64,000 nt of DNA from assembly GCA_946894095.1 (NCBI GenBank), contig OX335659.1:6269501-6333500 (forward strand), read 5' to 3'. The notes beneath the pieces were generated by a model. That model was not told where the DNA came from and made no database searches. It was given only the letters and a program-made list of their open reading frames with translations. The stretch's first letter is position 1, and the number at the start of each line of letters is the position of its first letter. This document shows positions 38,283 through 49,101 of the stretch, one piece after another. The stretch comes from Incurvaria masculella (taxonomy: Eukaryota > Arthropoda > Insecta > Lepidoptera > Incurvariidae). Made by a program: the position numbers and the translations under genes.

Positions 38283-38784
38283 TCAAATCTATAGTTGAGA
38301 AATCTAAAAAACGAATCTCCTAGCTGCTTTAAACTCACACACCCTAACATACACACCATCTTTCTCTCACCCACGCACACGCGTAGACAAAACACATTTA
38401 AATTTTCGCCACGCTCATAAACTCGCATCGCGGAGCAATATAACCCGGGGCTGATTGAAAATATCCGCGCGTGACTGTACGCAGCTCAGGTAGGGGCTCA
38501 CGGTACCTACCAAGTAATGATTGCGCCTATTGAGCCCAACACAAAGCCGTAAGTTGGTTCGATTTTGAATAGTATAGTTTCTGTATAGTAATGAATGTTT
38601 GCGTTGGACTCCCGCGCACTCGATTCCGCCGCGCGCTGTGGGCTCGGTAAATATAATTATGGCGTATTCACCTTTGTATGCACCGAATGTCTTGTTCGGC
38701 CTACGTTCTTGAGGCACCTACGCGAAATCTTCATAGAATGTTTGAGCGTAAGTTGCTTATTGTATCGACCAGAAGATTAAAAAA

Positions 38785-39540
38785 AAAATTAACAAAAAAA
38801 ATAACCGACTTCAAAGAAAAAGCACTAAATAGTAAAAAAATATTGCCATTTTTAGGGTTCCGTACCCAAAGGTTAAAAACGGAACCCTATTATTAAGCCT
38901 CCGCTGTCCGTCCGTCCGTCCGTCCGTCCGTCTGTCCGTCTGTCACAGGGCTGTATCCCGTCAACCGTAATAGGTAGGAAGCTGAAATTTTTACGGAGTG
39001 TGTATTTATTTTGCCGCTATAACAACAAATAGGTAAAATAAAAAAATAATAATAATTAAAGGGGGGTCCCATACAAAAAATGTGTTAAAATATTTTGTTT
39101 GTCAAATCTTGTAAGGAACCCTTCGTTTGCGAATCCGACTCGCACTTGGCCGGTTTTTGTAGTTACAATTTTCGTTATTTTTTGAGTCGGCGTCAGCCGG
39201 GCACGCGCTGCGCCAATCAAGAGAACCTTGGCTACCTTGGCTGACAACCGACTCAAAAAATAAGAAAAATCGTTACTACAAAAATGGCAATTATTTTTTA
39301 CTTTTTAGTGCTTTTTCTTTGAAGTCGATTATTTTTTTGTTAATTTTTTTTTATTTGTTTATTTTTAGTGAATCTGAAGTACACTTACTAATTTGTACAC
39401 GTCCTTTCCAATAAAAAAAGAATCACCGAAATCGGTTGGCGTTATATTGAGTTATTCGTCTATTAGTCGCGCAATCTTAATACAAATTTAAGACTTATAT
39501 GATTTTCTCATGGATATCATTGTCAGAACTTAACCACACT
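38785..39540. mobile_element. Foldback element, interrupted by a GTCC element
   Basis: Left arm 38785-38850 (TTAACAAAAAAAATAACCGA, AAAGCACTAAATAGT) continues after the insertion at 39158 (TTTTTGTAGTTAC through GAGTCGG). The right arm is at about 39247-39350 as an inverted copy. The loop reads GTCAGCCGGGCACGCGCTGC...CTTGGCTGAC. Sequence after the right arm (39360-39540) matches 63825-64000 base for base over long runs, so the element is larger than the hairpin. Confidence 0.7.
38854..39157 (-). mobile_element. GTCC/GGAC-repeat element, copy 5, nested
   Basis: Complete minus-strand copy from AGGGTTCCGTACCC to CGCACTTGGCCGG. It sits inside the left arm of the foldback element at a T-run; the uninterrupted site is visible at 63585-63600 (TTCATTTTTGTAGTTAC). 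Confidence 0.8.
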
Positions 39541-40058
39541 TTAAAACTTCATTTCCATGTCTTAAGAAAAAGTTTAGAAAAATTGTGTTTTGGGAACATA
39601 GCAAAACAAAATATCGCTCATTATAATTACAATAAAATATTAAAGTCTCTAAATTATTGTTTTCCATATTAGGAATGAACATTAGAACCTGCTATAAAAA
39701 GTTTAGAAATCTATGTAGTTGGCTTTCAAAGTTATTTATGTTTTTATCATTAATTCAACCCATAAAATATTAAAGTTATTAGAGTCGGCGGCAACATGAC
39801 CATATCGAAACACTCTATCAGCATACAAAAGATTAGAAATATGCATATAGTGCATTTAAGTCAAATATATAGCCGCTGGGCTATCTTCGTGCAATCGGGG
39901 CTAAGATATTAAGAACTTATGTCTATATCATGTTTGATCACTGTCTAAATATTTCTGATTTTATACTGGTGATATGATACTATGTACAATTTTAAGTATT
40001 TCCCGTTTTATTTTCATTTGACGTTAATAAAAAAACGCAACATTGAAATTAATAATAA
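39541..40058. other. No recognisable gene
   Basis: AT-rich, no supported feature. Confidence 0.4.
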
Positions 40059-41015
40059 TCTACACTAATAATAAATCTGTAAGGTATGTTCATGGAGTAA
40101 GTTGCTTTGTTTTATAAGATACTTCGTTTGTAGACTCTGTGTATGATACGAAAACTAGATTGACGAGTTTTAGAAATTAGTTCTGTATGTATGTATCTCA
40201 TACATTCCTCCATAACTCTTAAACCGATCATCCGAATTAGATGAAACTTAGTACGCGTACATTGAACTACCCGGGAATCAGAAGAGATCAGAAGAGCGAT
40301 CAACGAGGTAGGTTTGTGTACATTCTTTGTAAATAGTTTTTACAAATCTTAAGATAACAATGAAAACTAAGTAATCGAAAATTGTAGGTGTTAAAAAGGC
40401 CTGCAGAAAACTCCTTGATATCATGTGTCTTACCTCCTAAGGTACACACAATAACATTTTGAATCGATCGCAGCTTTTTTGCATAAGTCATTATTAATCC
40501 TTATTCAGATACATTTATCACTTACCTTTTGCATTCAATTTTAGTTTTTTTTTTATTTTACACATATTTAGACATGTAGTGTAGTAGTGAGTGTTAATTT
40601 CTTATAACTTGCCAACCACTCACCCGATTTATATGCAAATTTTATCAACGTATAGCATCCCTGGGAGCAGTAAATTTCGGGATAGGTTACCGCTTTCGAT
40701 GCTTAGGCTGGCTGTGGTTTGGAGTCCACGTAAAACTTATGATCCCTTTGTTACTTACTAACTAGGTATTTAATATTGCAGTGCAAGTACAAAAAGGTTC
40801 TGGATGGATGGAAAGGACATGCATTTTTTTTAATAGCTACCAAATGTTTCCGAAGCTCTAAATGGTAATAATTTGTGGTTTCTCATTAATTCTAACGATC
40901 TTGACAAAATTTGGTAGATGGATACATTGTCCTGGACTAGCCTTTTGGGCAAATTTTTATCCATGAAATAATTCAGTCCGACATTAACCCGAGCGGAGCC
41001 GGGTACCGCAGCTAG
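40059..41015 (+). mobile_element. Helitron-like non-autonomous element, both ends visible
   Basis: Begins A|TCTACACTAATAATAAA at 40059 and ends GCAGCTAG|T at 41015. This matches the Helitron rules of a 5' TC, a 3' CTAG and insertion between A and T without target duplication. A small palindrome (ACCCG...CGGGT) precedes the 3' end by about 9 bases. The same 3' end occurs at 58478, and inverted at 49972. It has no Rep/helicase coding. A SINE fragment (40670-40780) lies inside. Confidence 0.65.
40670..40780 (+). repeat. SINE fragment inside Helitron-like element
   Basis: GGCTGGCTGTGGTTTGGAGT, CCACGTAAAACTTATGATCC and TTACTTACTAACTAGGT correspond to the start of the SINE body in the 5S-headed copies. 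Confidence 0.5.
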
Positions 41016-41043
41016 TAATTAATAAGGTAAATTTCCGCATCTA

Positions 41044-41216
41044 CTGTCATGATATTAGCCTTACATACGACACGGAACTGGGCTCATTCCATGACCTTCC
41101 CTGCATTCGACTGGATGAAAAAAACGCAACATTATCATCGCTGTTTTGACAATCTTTTATTCAATGCGATCGCGATGGTACCAACCTGGGTGGGAAGAAA
41201 CCCTTCCGCCTAGTAA
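41044..41216 (-). repeat. SINE body fragment
   Basis: Minus copy: CTGTCATGATATTAGCC, then GGCTCATTCCATGACC, TTCAATGCGATCGCGATGGT and CTTCCGCCTAGTAAG. Diverged with internal loss. Confidence 0.6.
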
Positions 41217-41330
41217 GATATTTGGGGGAATTACACCTGGCGAGGTAATCCTCAGAAGTTTCGTAAAATTAGCTAAGAGAGGGTCTTCCGAAGCGAGGGG
41301 TCACTCACTCAGGGAATCTGGTGTACAATA

Positions 41331-41760
41331 GTTTAGGAATCTCAAGAATCTTAGGTGGGAGTCCGAGGAATCTGGTGGGAGTCTGAGGAATCTGGCGGGA
41401 GTCCGGAGAATCTCGGAAATCTTATGTAATCCCGAGTAATCCTAAAGAATCTGAGAAACTTAGGTGGGAGTCCGAGGAATCTGGTGGGAGTCTGAGGAAT
41501 CTGGTGGGAGTCCGGAGAATCTCGGAAATCTTATGTAATCCCGAGTAATCCTAAAGAATCTGATAATCCTAAGGAAATCATTGGGAATCCTAAAAAAATC
41601 ATGAAAATCTCGTGTAATCTTAGGCGGAGTCAGATAAATCTGACGGGAGTCCGAAGAATCCGGAAATCTTATGTAATCCCGAGTAATCCTAAGGAATCTG
41701 AGAATCTCTGCAAATCTTTGTAATATCAGACAATCTTCGGAAGGTGTCCGATGAATCTGG
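41331..41760 (+). repeat. Left satellite-like array
   Basis: Short units GAGGAATCTGGTGGGAGTC are organised in a higher-order repeat of 109 bp (41351-41459 and 41460-41568), followed by a diverged partial third (about 41619-41705). Shared words are GGAAATCTTATGTAATCCCG and AGTAATCCTAAAGAATCTGA. Confidence 0.8.
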
Positions 41761-41942
41761 AAATCTTGTTTTTGTTACTAAAATTGTTTTAGATACAAAC
41801 AGCAGTATTAAAAAGTATTATAAAGTGGGCGGACTAACTTTACTACGCGGATTAAGGTCGAAGTAAACCGGTTTTTGTATGGTTAGTCCGGTGCTAATCT
41901 CGTACCAAGTTTTTACAGGTTCACTGTGAATACGACTGCAAG

Positions 41943-42215
41943 GGATTTCGAAAAAGAAGAGTACCTACCTTATCGCGAAGTTTTCTACGTGAAATATTTG
42001 CTAAGGTTTCAAATATAGCCTTTTATAACGACCCAGGCAAAAAAATAATCAACCCTGACCTAATGATGGCTGAGATTTGAAGAGATTTCTAAAGAGCGGA
42101 GTACCCCACCTTGAAATTTAGTATGTGAAATATGTACTGTGGCTTCAAAAATAGTATTGTATAATGCCTCAGGAAAAGAAAAAATCAGCGCTGATCTAAA
42201 GATCGCTGAGATAAT
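41943..42215 (+). repeat. Diverged tandem pair, ~135 bp each
   Basis: 41943-42076 and 42081-42215 share order and words: GATTTC.AAAGA.., GAGTACC, GTGAAATAT.T, GCTTTCAAA/GGCTTCAAAAATAG, ATAATGCCTCAGG / ATAACGACCCAGG, and CTGAGAT at the end. Divergence is high, so the duplication is old. No open frame crosses both. Confidence 0.6.
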
Positions 42216-42269
42216 ATGGGATCTAATTTAACCGGATTCCGCCTGGGTGAATATGTCCAAAACGAATAT

Positions 42270-42465
42270 CGCGCCCCGCGCCCCGCCCGCCGCGCCGTTG
42301 CCGCCTCCCGCGGGCGCCGCTCGCCGCCGCCTCCCGCGCCCGCGCCGTTGCCGCCTCGCGCGGACGCCGCGCCCGCGCCGCCCCCCGCCGGGCGGCCGCG
42401 CCGCCCGCCTGTCCGCGATGACGTCACGGACACGTGCTGCGCGCAACGCGCACCCCGCGTGTACC
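42270..42465. promoter_or_regulatory. CpG-dense core with CRE motif
   Basis: Almost purely G/C with many CpGs (GCGCCCCGCGCCCCGCCCGC and onward). TGACGTCA lies at 42419-42426, followed by CACGTG at 42431. It resembles a housekeeping-type promoter, but no transcript start or exon is identified. Long ORFs on both strands are composition artefacts. Confidence 0.35.
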
Positions 42466-42840
42466 TACTGTGTATTGGGTGGGAGACTTTTAGTCAGTGA
42501 TTTTGATTCAATAATTTTATTTTTGTAGGTATTTTGTGCGCCGTCAAGTCAAAGGACAGCCAGCTGGCCAGCCGGCTGTCAGCAATTCAGTCAGATGACA
42601 AACGAGATTGAAAAGATTTTAACCATACATATTCTATTGAATTATAAGTCTCTATGAATCGTTGGTGGTCACTAAGAATCTCTAAGAATCTTTAGAAATC
42701 CCGAAATCTTGGGAATGTACCAAAAATGTGTTGGTAGTCCTTAAAAAATCCAGGTAATCTTTGGTAGTCCTCAGAAATGTTAGAAAATCCCAGTATATTT
42801 GTAATTCCCTAAAAATCTTTGGGAGTCTTTAAGAATCTTT

Positions 42841-43040
42841 AAGAATCTTTGGGAGTCTTTGGAAATCTTTAGGAATCTCCAAGAATCTTTGGGAGTCTTT
42901 GGAAATCTTTAGGAATCTCCAAGAATCTTTGGGAGTCTTTGGAAATCTTTAGGAATCTCCAAGAATCATTGGTAGTCTTTGGAAATCTTTAGGAATCTCC
43001 AAGAATCTTTGGGAGTCTTTGGAAATCTTTAGGAATCTAG
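42841..43040 (+). repeat. Right array, five 40-bp units
   Basis: Units start at 42841, 42881, 42921, 42961 and 43001 (AAGAATCTTTGGGAGTCTTT followed by GGAAATCTTTAGGAATCTCC). Unit four has two changes and unit five ends differently. Upstream (42640-42840) the same words occur in degenerate form. Confidence 0.9.
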
Positions 43041-43108
43041 AAATCCCAAGGAAATCTTGACTACTGGGAATCTGGTGTACACTTTTTGCTCGAGTGACTA
43101 ACCCCTCG

Positions 43109-43520
43109 TTCCGAAGTTCTACGAAATAAAATTTTGATATTTCTAATGTTAATATCTCCTCACTTCCCACAATTTCATCTTCCCATCCTCGGAATTTCGG
43201 GCCTTGAAGTTGGCCCGTGACTTGTTTTAACAAACATTTAAAAATATATCACTGCCTCTCTCGTACGAACTCTGAAAAGCAAAGCCTAAAGGGGAAACGC
43301 TCACGAAGACAGACGGCGGTCGATTCCCCATCGGTCCTAGCAGGATAAAAAAGGAATAATGGAGTCCTGACCGCAGGACGCGCGACAGACGGGATGCGGG
43401 CCCCGGCGCATACGAATAGGCCTCGGACGTTTTAAAAACTTCGATTGTTCTTTTGACATTTTACAATAGTTGAAGTGATAACGCAAGGATTCGAAAGGAA
43501 AAAACATTAAAAGTACATAG
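43109..43520. other. No recognisable gene
   Basis: Nothing supported apart from the following repeat. Confidence 0.4.
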
Positions 43521-43867
43521 AAAACCGGCCAAGTGCGAGTCGGACTAGCACACGAAGGGTTCCGTACCATCGAATAAGATTTAACACAAAAAGGTCAGGT
43601 TTTTTGTATGGGGACACCCTTTAATTCTTATTATTTTTAAATGTTACCTATTGGTTGTTATAGCGGCAAAATAAATACATACTCTGTAAAATTTTCAGCT
43701 GCCTATCTATTACGGTTCATGAGATACAGCCCTGTGACGGACGGACGGACGGACGGACGGGCGGACGGACGGACGGACGGACGGACGGACGGACGGACGA
43801 ACGGACGGACGGACGGACAGCGGAGGCTTAGTATTAGGGTTCCGTTTTCACCCCCGGAACCCTAAAA
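43521..43867 (+). mobile_element. GTCC/GGAC-repeat element, copy 6
   Basis: Full-length plus copy with the longest microsatellite of the family ((GACG)n, about 43739-43818). The terminal TTTGGGTACGG part is replaced by CCCCCGGAACCCTAAA. Confidence 0.8.
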
Positions 43868-43959
43868 ACTAGTGAAATGTGGATATAAGATCAATTACGT
43901 AATTTACTTTTTTTATTCGATTACCTCAGTGAATAGTGATTATTTCTGTGTATCTAGTT

Positions 43960-44305
43960 CAATGTAGTTCATATAAGGAAGGTCCTGGCATGGCACCTAG
44001 TTCTCATGTGGTGTGTTAGGCTAATATCTGACGGGCAGGGGCCCATTCAGTTAAGAGTGAGTTCGAGTTCGGGAGTGAGGTAACCTAAAAATTGCTGGGA
44101 AATATATTATTATTTAAATAACGGAACCGTTATTTATACTTCCAACGGATTTACGGGACAGACCAGATTTTTACCTAACTGTAATGATGTTCAAGAAGTG
44201 TGGAAACATGAACTATTCAAAAAAGTGAGTTGATATTTAGTGACAAATTTGAACTCACTCTTAACCTGAATGGACTCCCAGTTCCGGTATTAGCCATACA
44301 TATTT
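43960..44305 (+). mobile_element. SINE 3' fragment split by a MITE
   Basis: TTCAATGTAGTTCATATAAG, GTCCTGGCATGGCACCTAG and GTGTGTTAGGCTAATATCTG run to 44037. The tail (CGGTATTAGCCATACATATT) resumes at 44284. The gap is the MITE copy at 44038-44279. Confidence 0.7.
44038..44279. mobile_element. MITE with GGGTCCATTCAG termini, copy 3, nested in SINE
   Basis: GGGGCCCATTCAGTTAAGAG at the left, and CTTAACCTGAATGGACTCCC at the right. The core is inverted relative to copies 1 and 2. It interrupts the SINE tail, so it is younger than that SINE. Confidence 0.75.
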
Positions 44306-47300
44306 AGTTCCATAAAAACAAAAAACATTTTTTTTACCTGAATGGCGAAAACCATTTGCCGCAGAGAGTTAAAAGTTTGTTGCTGGGTGCGGTTTCGTAA
44401 AATGCACTTTCGCAGTCTAAAAGCATTCTGCGGTCGCACAGCTCAGCGGAGGGGGTGATGTCACGGGAAAATAAACACATCTTTATAATGCAGTCCACTC
44501 TGAAGACTACGTAGTGCTACTTTTATGTATGGAGATAGCGCGGTTTCAATCGTTTATGTGGTCTTTATTGCATCCAACTTCTCTTGGTATTAATATGCAA
44601 TCAGCGCCATCCAGAAGTAGATAGGAAAAGTATAATGCGTCAATTAGAATATAATTCAGAAATTAGTTGGCTGACAAAAATGTCTGGATAGCTTAGCCGT
44701 AAAAGCAATAGACATGTTAGCCGAAGGTTTCAAGTTTGAATCCTGCTTCAGACGAACGTCAAGTCAATGGTTTATGATATTTTTCACAATCTGGTGACAA
44801 TGCTTCATAGTAGATGTCATTGAATTGAAACGAATTGTTTTTTTTATCATTCATTGGCTACCCACCTTCACACTATTTTCTTGTATTCTATACATAAAAA
44901 ACCAAAGCATGAAAAAATAACTACATAATGTGTATGTATGAATCATGAAACATGTATCATCGCGATGGTCTTACATTCTAATATGAACAGCCGTGCGCAA
45001 TGTTATAATAAAAACCTGAGAATTTACTAACTTTTTAATCGTGCGGAATAACACTGATTGTGGACCGCGAGTCAGCGTAAAAACTAATGAATTCAATTTA
45101 CAGTTAACAAGAATTCACCTGATTCGCAGCACATTGTGCGAACGCGAAGTAACAATAGCTCTCATATTGCTTACTTATATGTGTGTCGGGAGCAAGTAAT
45201 TCCATGCCATGAGCCACTCACTGGTGGCTTTTAAATTGTTTAGTCAAAGTAAAGCATGCTTACCAAAAACTAAATGCAATATGCAGCTAAACGGTTAAAT
45301 GACTCGGAAACCTTAGATTCATTCGTTTCCAAAGCGCTGAACCAGCCAATAGGTTGAAAATTACTTATTTGATCTGATGAACGGCGTATTTGAGTCCATC
45401 CATTCTGATTAATTAGTTTTGTATAAAATATTAAACTTGCTGATTTTGAAAGTTTGGAAAACATATATTTAGGAACCATTTTGTTATTAAGTTTAACATA
45501 AAAGTTCCCAAATACTTTAAATTGACCATACCAGCGGATTTGTTTCACCACTGCCTTGGTGAAATATAATACCACGAGCGGCTCCTAATGCTACTTAAGC
45601 GGTCGTCAGTACACTTAATTTAGGCTTGGGGTAGGAAAACTTATTTACAGCATTCAATAGTAAACAGTTTCACTATCTTCCAGGAAAATTACCAGCCACT
45701 AATTCGAAAAAAAACAGCAATCATTCTTAATTACACTTCGGCCGTGAACAACTTTGGTAGGTGAATCGTTCCCTTGGACACTCATTATACTGATTGTTGC
45801 TTTATAAACGGATCATAGCTGTCGATCCAAGATTAATCGGTGGTGGAAATGTAGGATACTTGTTGCGAACTCCGTCCATCGATCTTTTGCCACAATCAAC
45901 TTACACCAATCAGAGTTTTCGCCCATCTGTGAAAGCGATATTTGCTGGCTAAACTCCAGTTTCAAAGGGCGTGATACCCCTAATTGCATTTAGTTCTTTA
46001 AGGGCGTAAGTGAAACCATATTTTATTGTTTTTAAAAATAACTACTACTTATTTTGGAATTTCAAAAAGATGAATGCGTTGATGGTCCAGCTTTATTTAA
46101 ATCATAAAACGGTAAATATCTGACGCTCGTAATCCGCATTCAAACTTTTTTCTATAAAAGTTTATGATTTTTTATCTTATTTGAGAACACAAAGCACTAG
46201 AGACGTACAGTTATATCTTTAAAATATAGCTAGACTTTTCCGATTATCAAATTCGTTGTGGTTATTTTTAAAGATAATTAAATGTTGTTTTACCTACGTC
46301 CTTATATTGATGGCAATTAGCTCTCATTACACCCTTAACATGTGTATGTAGGATTATAGAAATTACCTGTGATTCAGTATCCGACTCAGTCTGAAACTCT
46401 CTTTGTGAAATGTTCGGTTAAACCTTTACTAACCACTAACCCCTGAGGAGCTTTTCGTGGCTTCCTGCAGTGGCCGGTCGTCCTGGCCTAGGATCATCTC
46501 TGAGGCCTACCGGGTTACGTTTAATTCACAGTACCAATAGGTTACGGTTGCTAGCGAAGGAGATTCACCGAAGTCTAATTGAAAAGATCTGTGAAATTTT
46601 CTAACGTTAAGCCAAGTTGGTAGTGAGAGAAAATCATTACACGTCACCTCCAGTGTTGCAAATAAAAAAAAATCCAAATAATAAAGGCTTGTAATGCTTG
46701 CCGTAAGGGTTAAGTTTTAAATTACGATAAACTTCGATAGTAAAAAAATACGGAGAAAAATGAATTCATCAGCGTAGTTGCAAGGTAATGACAAAATATG
46801 TTGTAAAGTGTAACTTGTAATCGCTGATGGTTTTCTAAATAAATAAATAAAATAAAAATAAATAAATGTATTTTTTTATTTTTCTGGTATTTTGCTTTAC
46901 GTTTTTTTGCCTCTACGAAAACGGATGCGTTGTCAAAATGAATGATGCGAGTCTGCAGCGTTATACTATCACACCGCTTGCGAGAGGTGATGGATGGTTG
47001 CAGCACGGTGACACTGCTTGCTCAGCCCAAAGCATAAAGCAGATAACCAAATTGGGCAATCATATAAACATCATACCTTCCTCCCAACCACAGGGGTAAG
47101 CAGAAAAACCAATGTATTTACGACATTAAGAAACAATAGAGCATAATCATTACTTCATTAAATTCAGTGTTAATAATGAAAATTAAAATCAATGCGATAT
47201 ACAATATATTTTTTCACTTCGTCTCTAATCTTATCATTATGAAATATTTTAATTCAATAATTATGTATCTGTATAGACAATATTAAAACAAGGAATGGCA

Positions 47301-47547
47301 TATGTATGTATAATCGACCGTGAAGCAAGGACAAAATTATTAATGAAAGAGCCCAGTAAAAATAACTTCTTTACGAATATACTTTACGAATCTAGTTTTT
47401 CATTAATTAATGTGTCCTTGCTTCATGGTGAATTAAACATGATATATCACATTCCTTGGAATAGGCGACGTACCTGCTTCGTACGAAAAAAAAATTATTT
47501 TTAATTTAAAACATTCCCAAACTGATTGGAAAATACAAAACTTAGAC
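44306..47547. other. No recognisable gene; one tRNA-like relic
   Basis: At about 44690-44760, GGATAGCTTAGCCGTAAAAG and AAGTTTGAATCCTGC resemble A and B boxes of a tRNA-derived SINE; the following words recur near 27680. The 101-codon minus ORF at 45270-45575 has no recognisable domain. Otherwise unrecognised AT-rich DNA. Confidence 0.4.
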
Positions 47548-47612
47548 AACAGTATTTATTGCCGCTTGGGCCTTTAGCCATTCAATGCGATGGTACTTAT
47601 ACCTTCACTAAT
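47548..47612 (-). repeat. SINE body fragment
   Basis: TATTTATTGCCGCTTGGGCC and ATTCAATGCGATGGTAC on the plus strand match the mid-body in inverse orientation. Confidence 0.5.
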
Positions 47613-47758
47613 CAAATTGTTAATTTTTTAATCGTTCTTTATCATGGTCTTCAACCGAAAAGAGATAATACCATTTTGAAATAAGAACACAATTTTGTTA
47701 TCCTGAATGCAGGTAGATGCGATCGTCTAGTCTAAGTGGTTTAAGTTTCGTCACATAA

Positions 47759-48048
47759 AAAACCCGGTCAAGTGCGAGTCGGACTCGCACACGATGGGTT
47801 CCGTACCATCGTACAAGATTTGACACAAAAATCACGTTTTTTTCCTTTAATTTCATTTTTTTTTATTTTACCTATTTGTTGTAAGCGGCAAAATAAATAC
47901 ATACTCTGTGAAAATTTCAGCTTCCTAACTATTACGGTTTCCGAGATACAGCCCTATGACACACGGACGGACGGACGGATGGGCGGACGGACAGCGGAAG
48001 CTTAGTAATAGGGTTCCGTTGGTAGCCTTTGGGTACGGAACCCTAAAA
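47759..48048 (+). mobile_element. GTCC/GGAC-repeat element, copy 7
   Basis: CCGGTCAAGTGCGAGTCGGA to TTTGGGTACGGAACCCTAAA, with a short (GACG)n block at about 47962-47995. Confidence 0.8.
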
Positions 48049-48700
48049 AGGTATCTAAAAACTATGGAGTTTCGCGGAGAATATGAATCCATCAGAATTT
48101 AGCTAGAACGGCGATCAACATTTCAAAATGTATCCACTTCACCTGCTCTAAAGGATTTCAGTGCGTAATACGGCAATCATTTTACAGCATATCCCTTAAA
48201 TTATGATCCGATTTAATTTGAGAGCGTAATTCAAACGGATCCGGACTAAAAGCCGCGTTCGAGTTTCAATCGAGCCACGTTCAAGCGGGCGAACCACTTG
48301 AGCGGTTACGTCGAGCGCGACATCCCACAAGGCTCGAGTGGTGCGGTGGAAACCCAAGCTCGAGCCGCGCTGTATTGGATTATCTGGGCGGCGAAGCGGG
48401 TGCACTACGCAAGCTCGATTTGTTTTGTTGTCGCCTTTTAATACATTTAAAACAGTACCGAGAGACAATGTGGACCGAGAGATTTTCATTGTGCAAGGCT
48501 GGACGGGATGGGATGCCTGTATAGTAATTATTTGATGTAGCTCTATTTCTAAAGCTATTTCTCCATAGTTACTACTCGCACTACTGCTCACGATACCCAA
48601 AGGTAGACTGGTAGAAAATGCCTCCGGCATTAAGTTGTACCTTTTGCCCGAATGTTTTTTGAGTGCAATAAACTTATATAAATAAATAAATAAATATTTT
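48049..48700. other. No firmly supported gene
   Basis: A 144-codon minus ORF (48196-48630) has no domain I recognise, and its GC-rich part (CGAGCCACG..., GCTCGAGTGGTGCGG) has internal similarity, suggesting repeat-derived sequence. Confidence 0.35.
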
Positions 48701-48968
48701 TAGGATTCCGTACCCAAAGGGTGAAAACGGAACCCTATTACTAAGCCTCCGCTGTCCGTCCGTCCGTCCGTCCGTTCGGCTGTATCTCATGAACCGTAAT
48801 ATTTACAGAACACAAAGTGTGTATTTATTTTACCGCTATAAGAACAAATAGGTAATATAAAAAAAATATAAAAAACATAGACATAGACCCATACAAAAAA
48901 CATGATTTGTTGGTGTTGATGGTACGGAACCCTTCGTGTGCGAGTCCGACTCGCACTTGGCCAGTTTT
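48701..48968 (-). mobile_element. GTCC/GGAC-repeat element, copy 8
   Basis: Minus copy from AGGATTCCGTACCC to CGCACTTGGCCAG, with short (GTCC)n and a small deletion beyond it. Confidence 0.8.
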
Positions 48969-49012
48969 TTTAATGAATTAAACTTGCTCTCGCTTCACGA
49001 TCCATTCTACAT

Positions 49013-49101
49013 GTCAGTCAGTCAGCGTGATGGCGTCCACTGCTGGACATACGTTTCTCCAATTTTGCTCCAGTCCTCCCGGCCCTCAGCGGTACGGAAC
49101 C
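49013..49101 (-). repeat. RTE-like retrotransposon extreme 3' fragment
   Basis: TCAGTCAGTCAGCGTG, then CCACTGCTGGACATACG, CAGTCCTCCCGGCC and GCGGTACGGAACC. This is the last 90 bp of the RTE-like tail in inverse orientation, shortly after a GTCC element. Confidence 0.65.

Larger units (their letters stand above)
41294..43108. other. Satellite-bracketed CpG-core locus
   Basis: A block of about 1.8 kb bounded by CGAGGGGTCACTCACTC at the left and the inverted GAGTGACTAACCCCTCG at the right. Immediately inside are two direct copies of GGGAATCTGGTGTACA (41312-41327 and 43066-43081). Between them lie a left array (GGAATCT / GGGAGTCCGA words), a diverged 135-bp tandem pair, a CpG-dense core, and a right array of 40-bp units using the same GAATCT and GGGAGTC words. 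No ORF is convincing. Nature unknown. Confidence 0.6.

Noticed and set aside
42185..42528. Several overlapping ORFs on both strands in the CpG core
   Set aside because: Arg/Pro/Ala-only composition in every frame, the signature of G/C-only DNA rather than coding sequence.
42841..43040. Regular repeats resembling a CRISPR array
   Set aside because: The 40-bp units are contiguous with no unique spacers, and the setting is eukaryotic.
43641..43865. ORF with TDGR repeats, and similar ones at 10333, 12041, 47772 and 62400
   Set aside because: Translated (GACG)n microsatellite of a dispersed element.
45270..45575. 101-codon ORF
   Set aside because: AT-rich, no recognisable family, no supporting signals. 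A chance ORF is plausible.
48196..48630. 144-codon ORF
   Set aside because: No domain or conserved pattern recognised. The GC-rich part looks repeat-derived.
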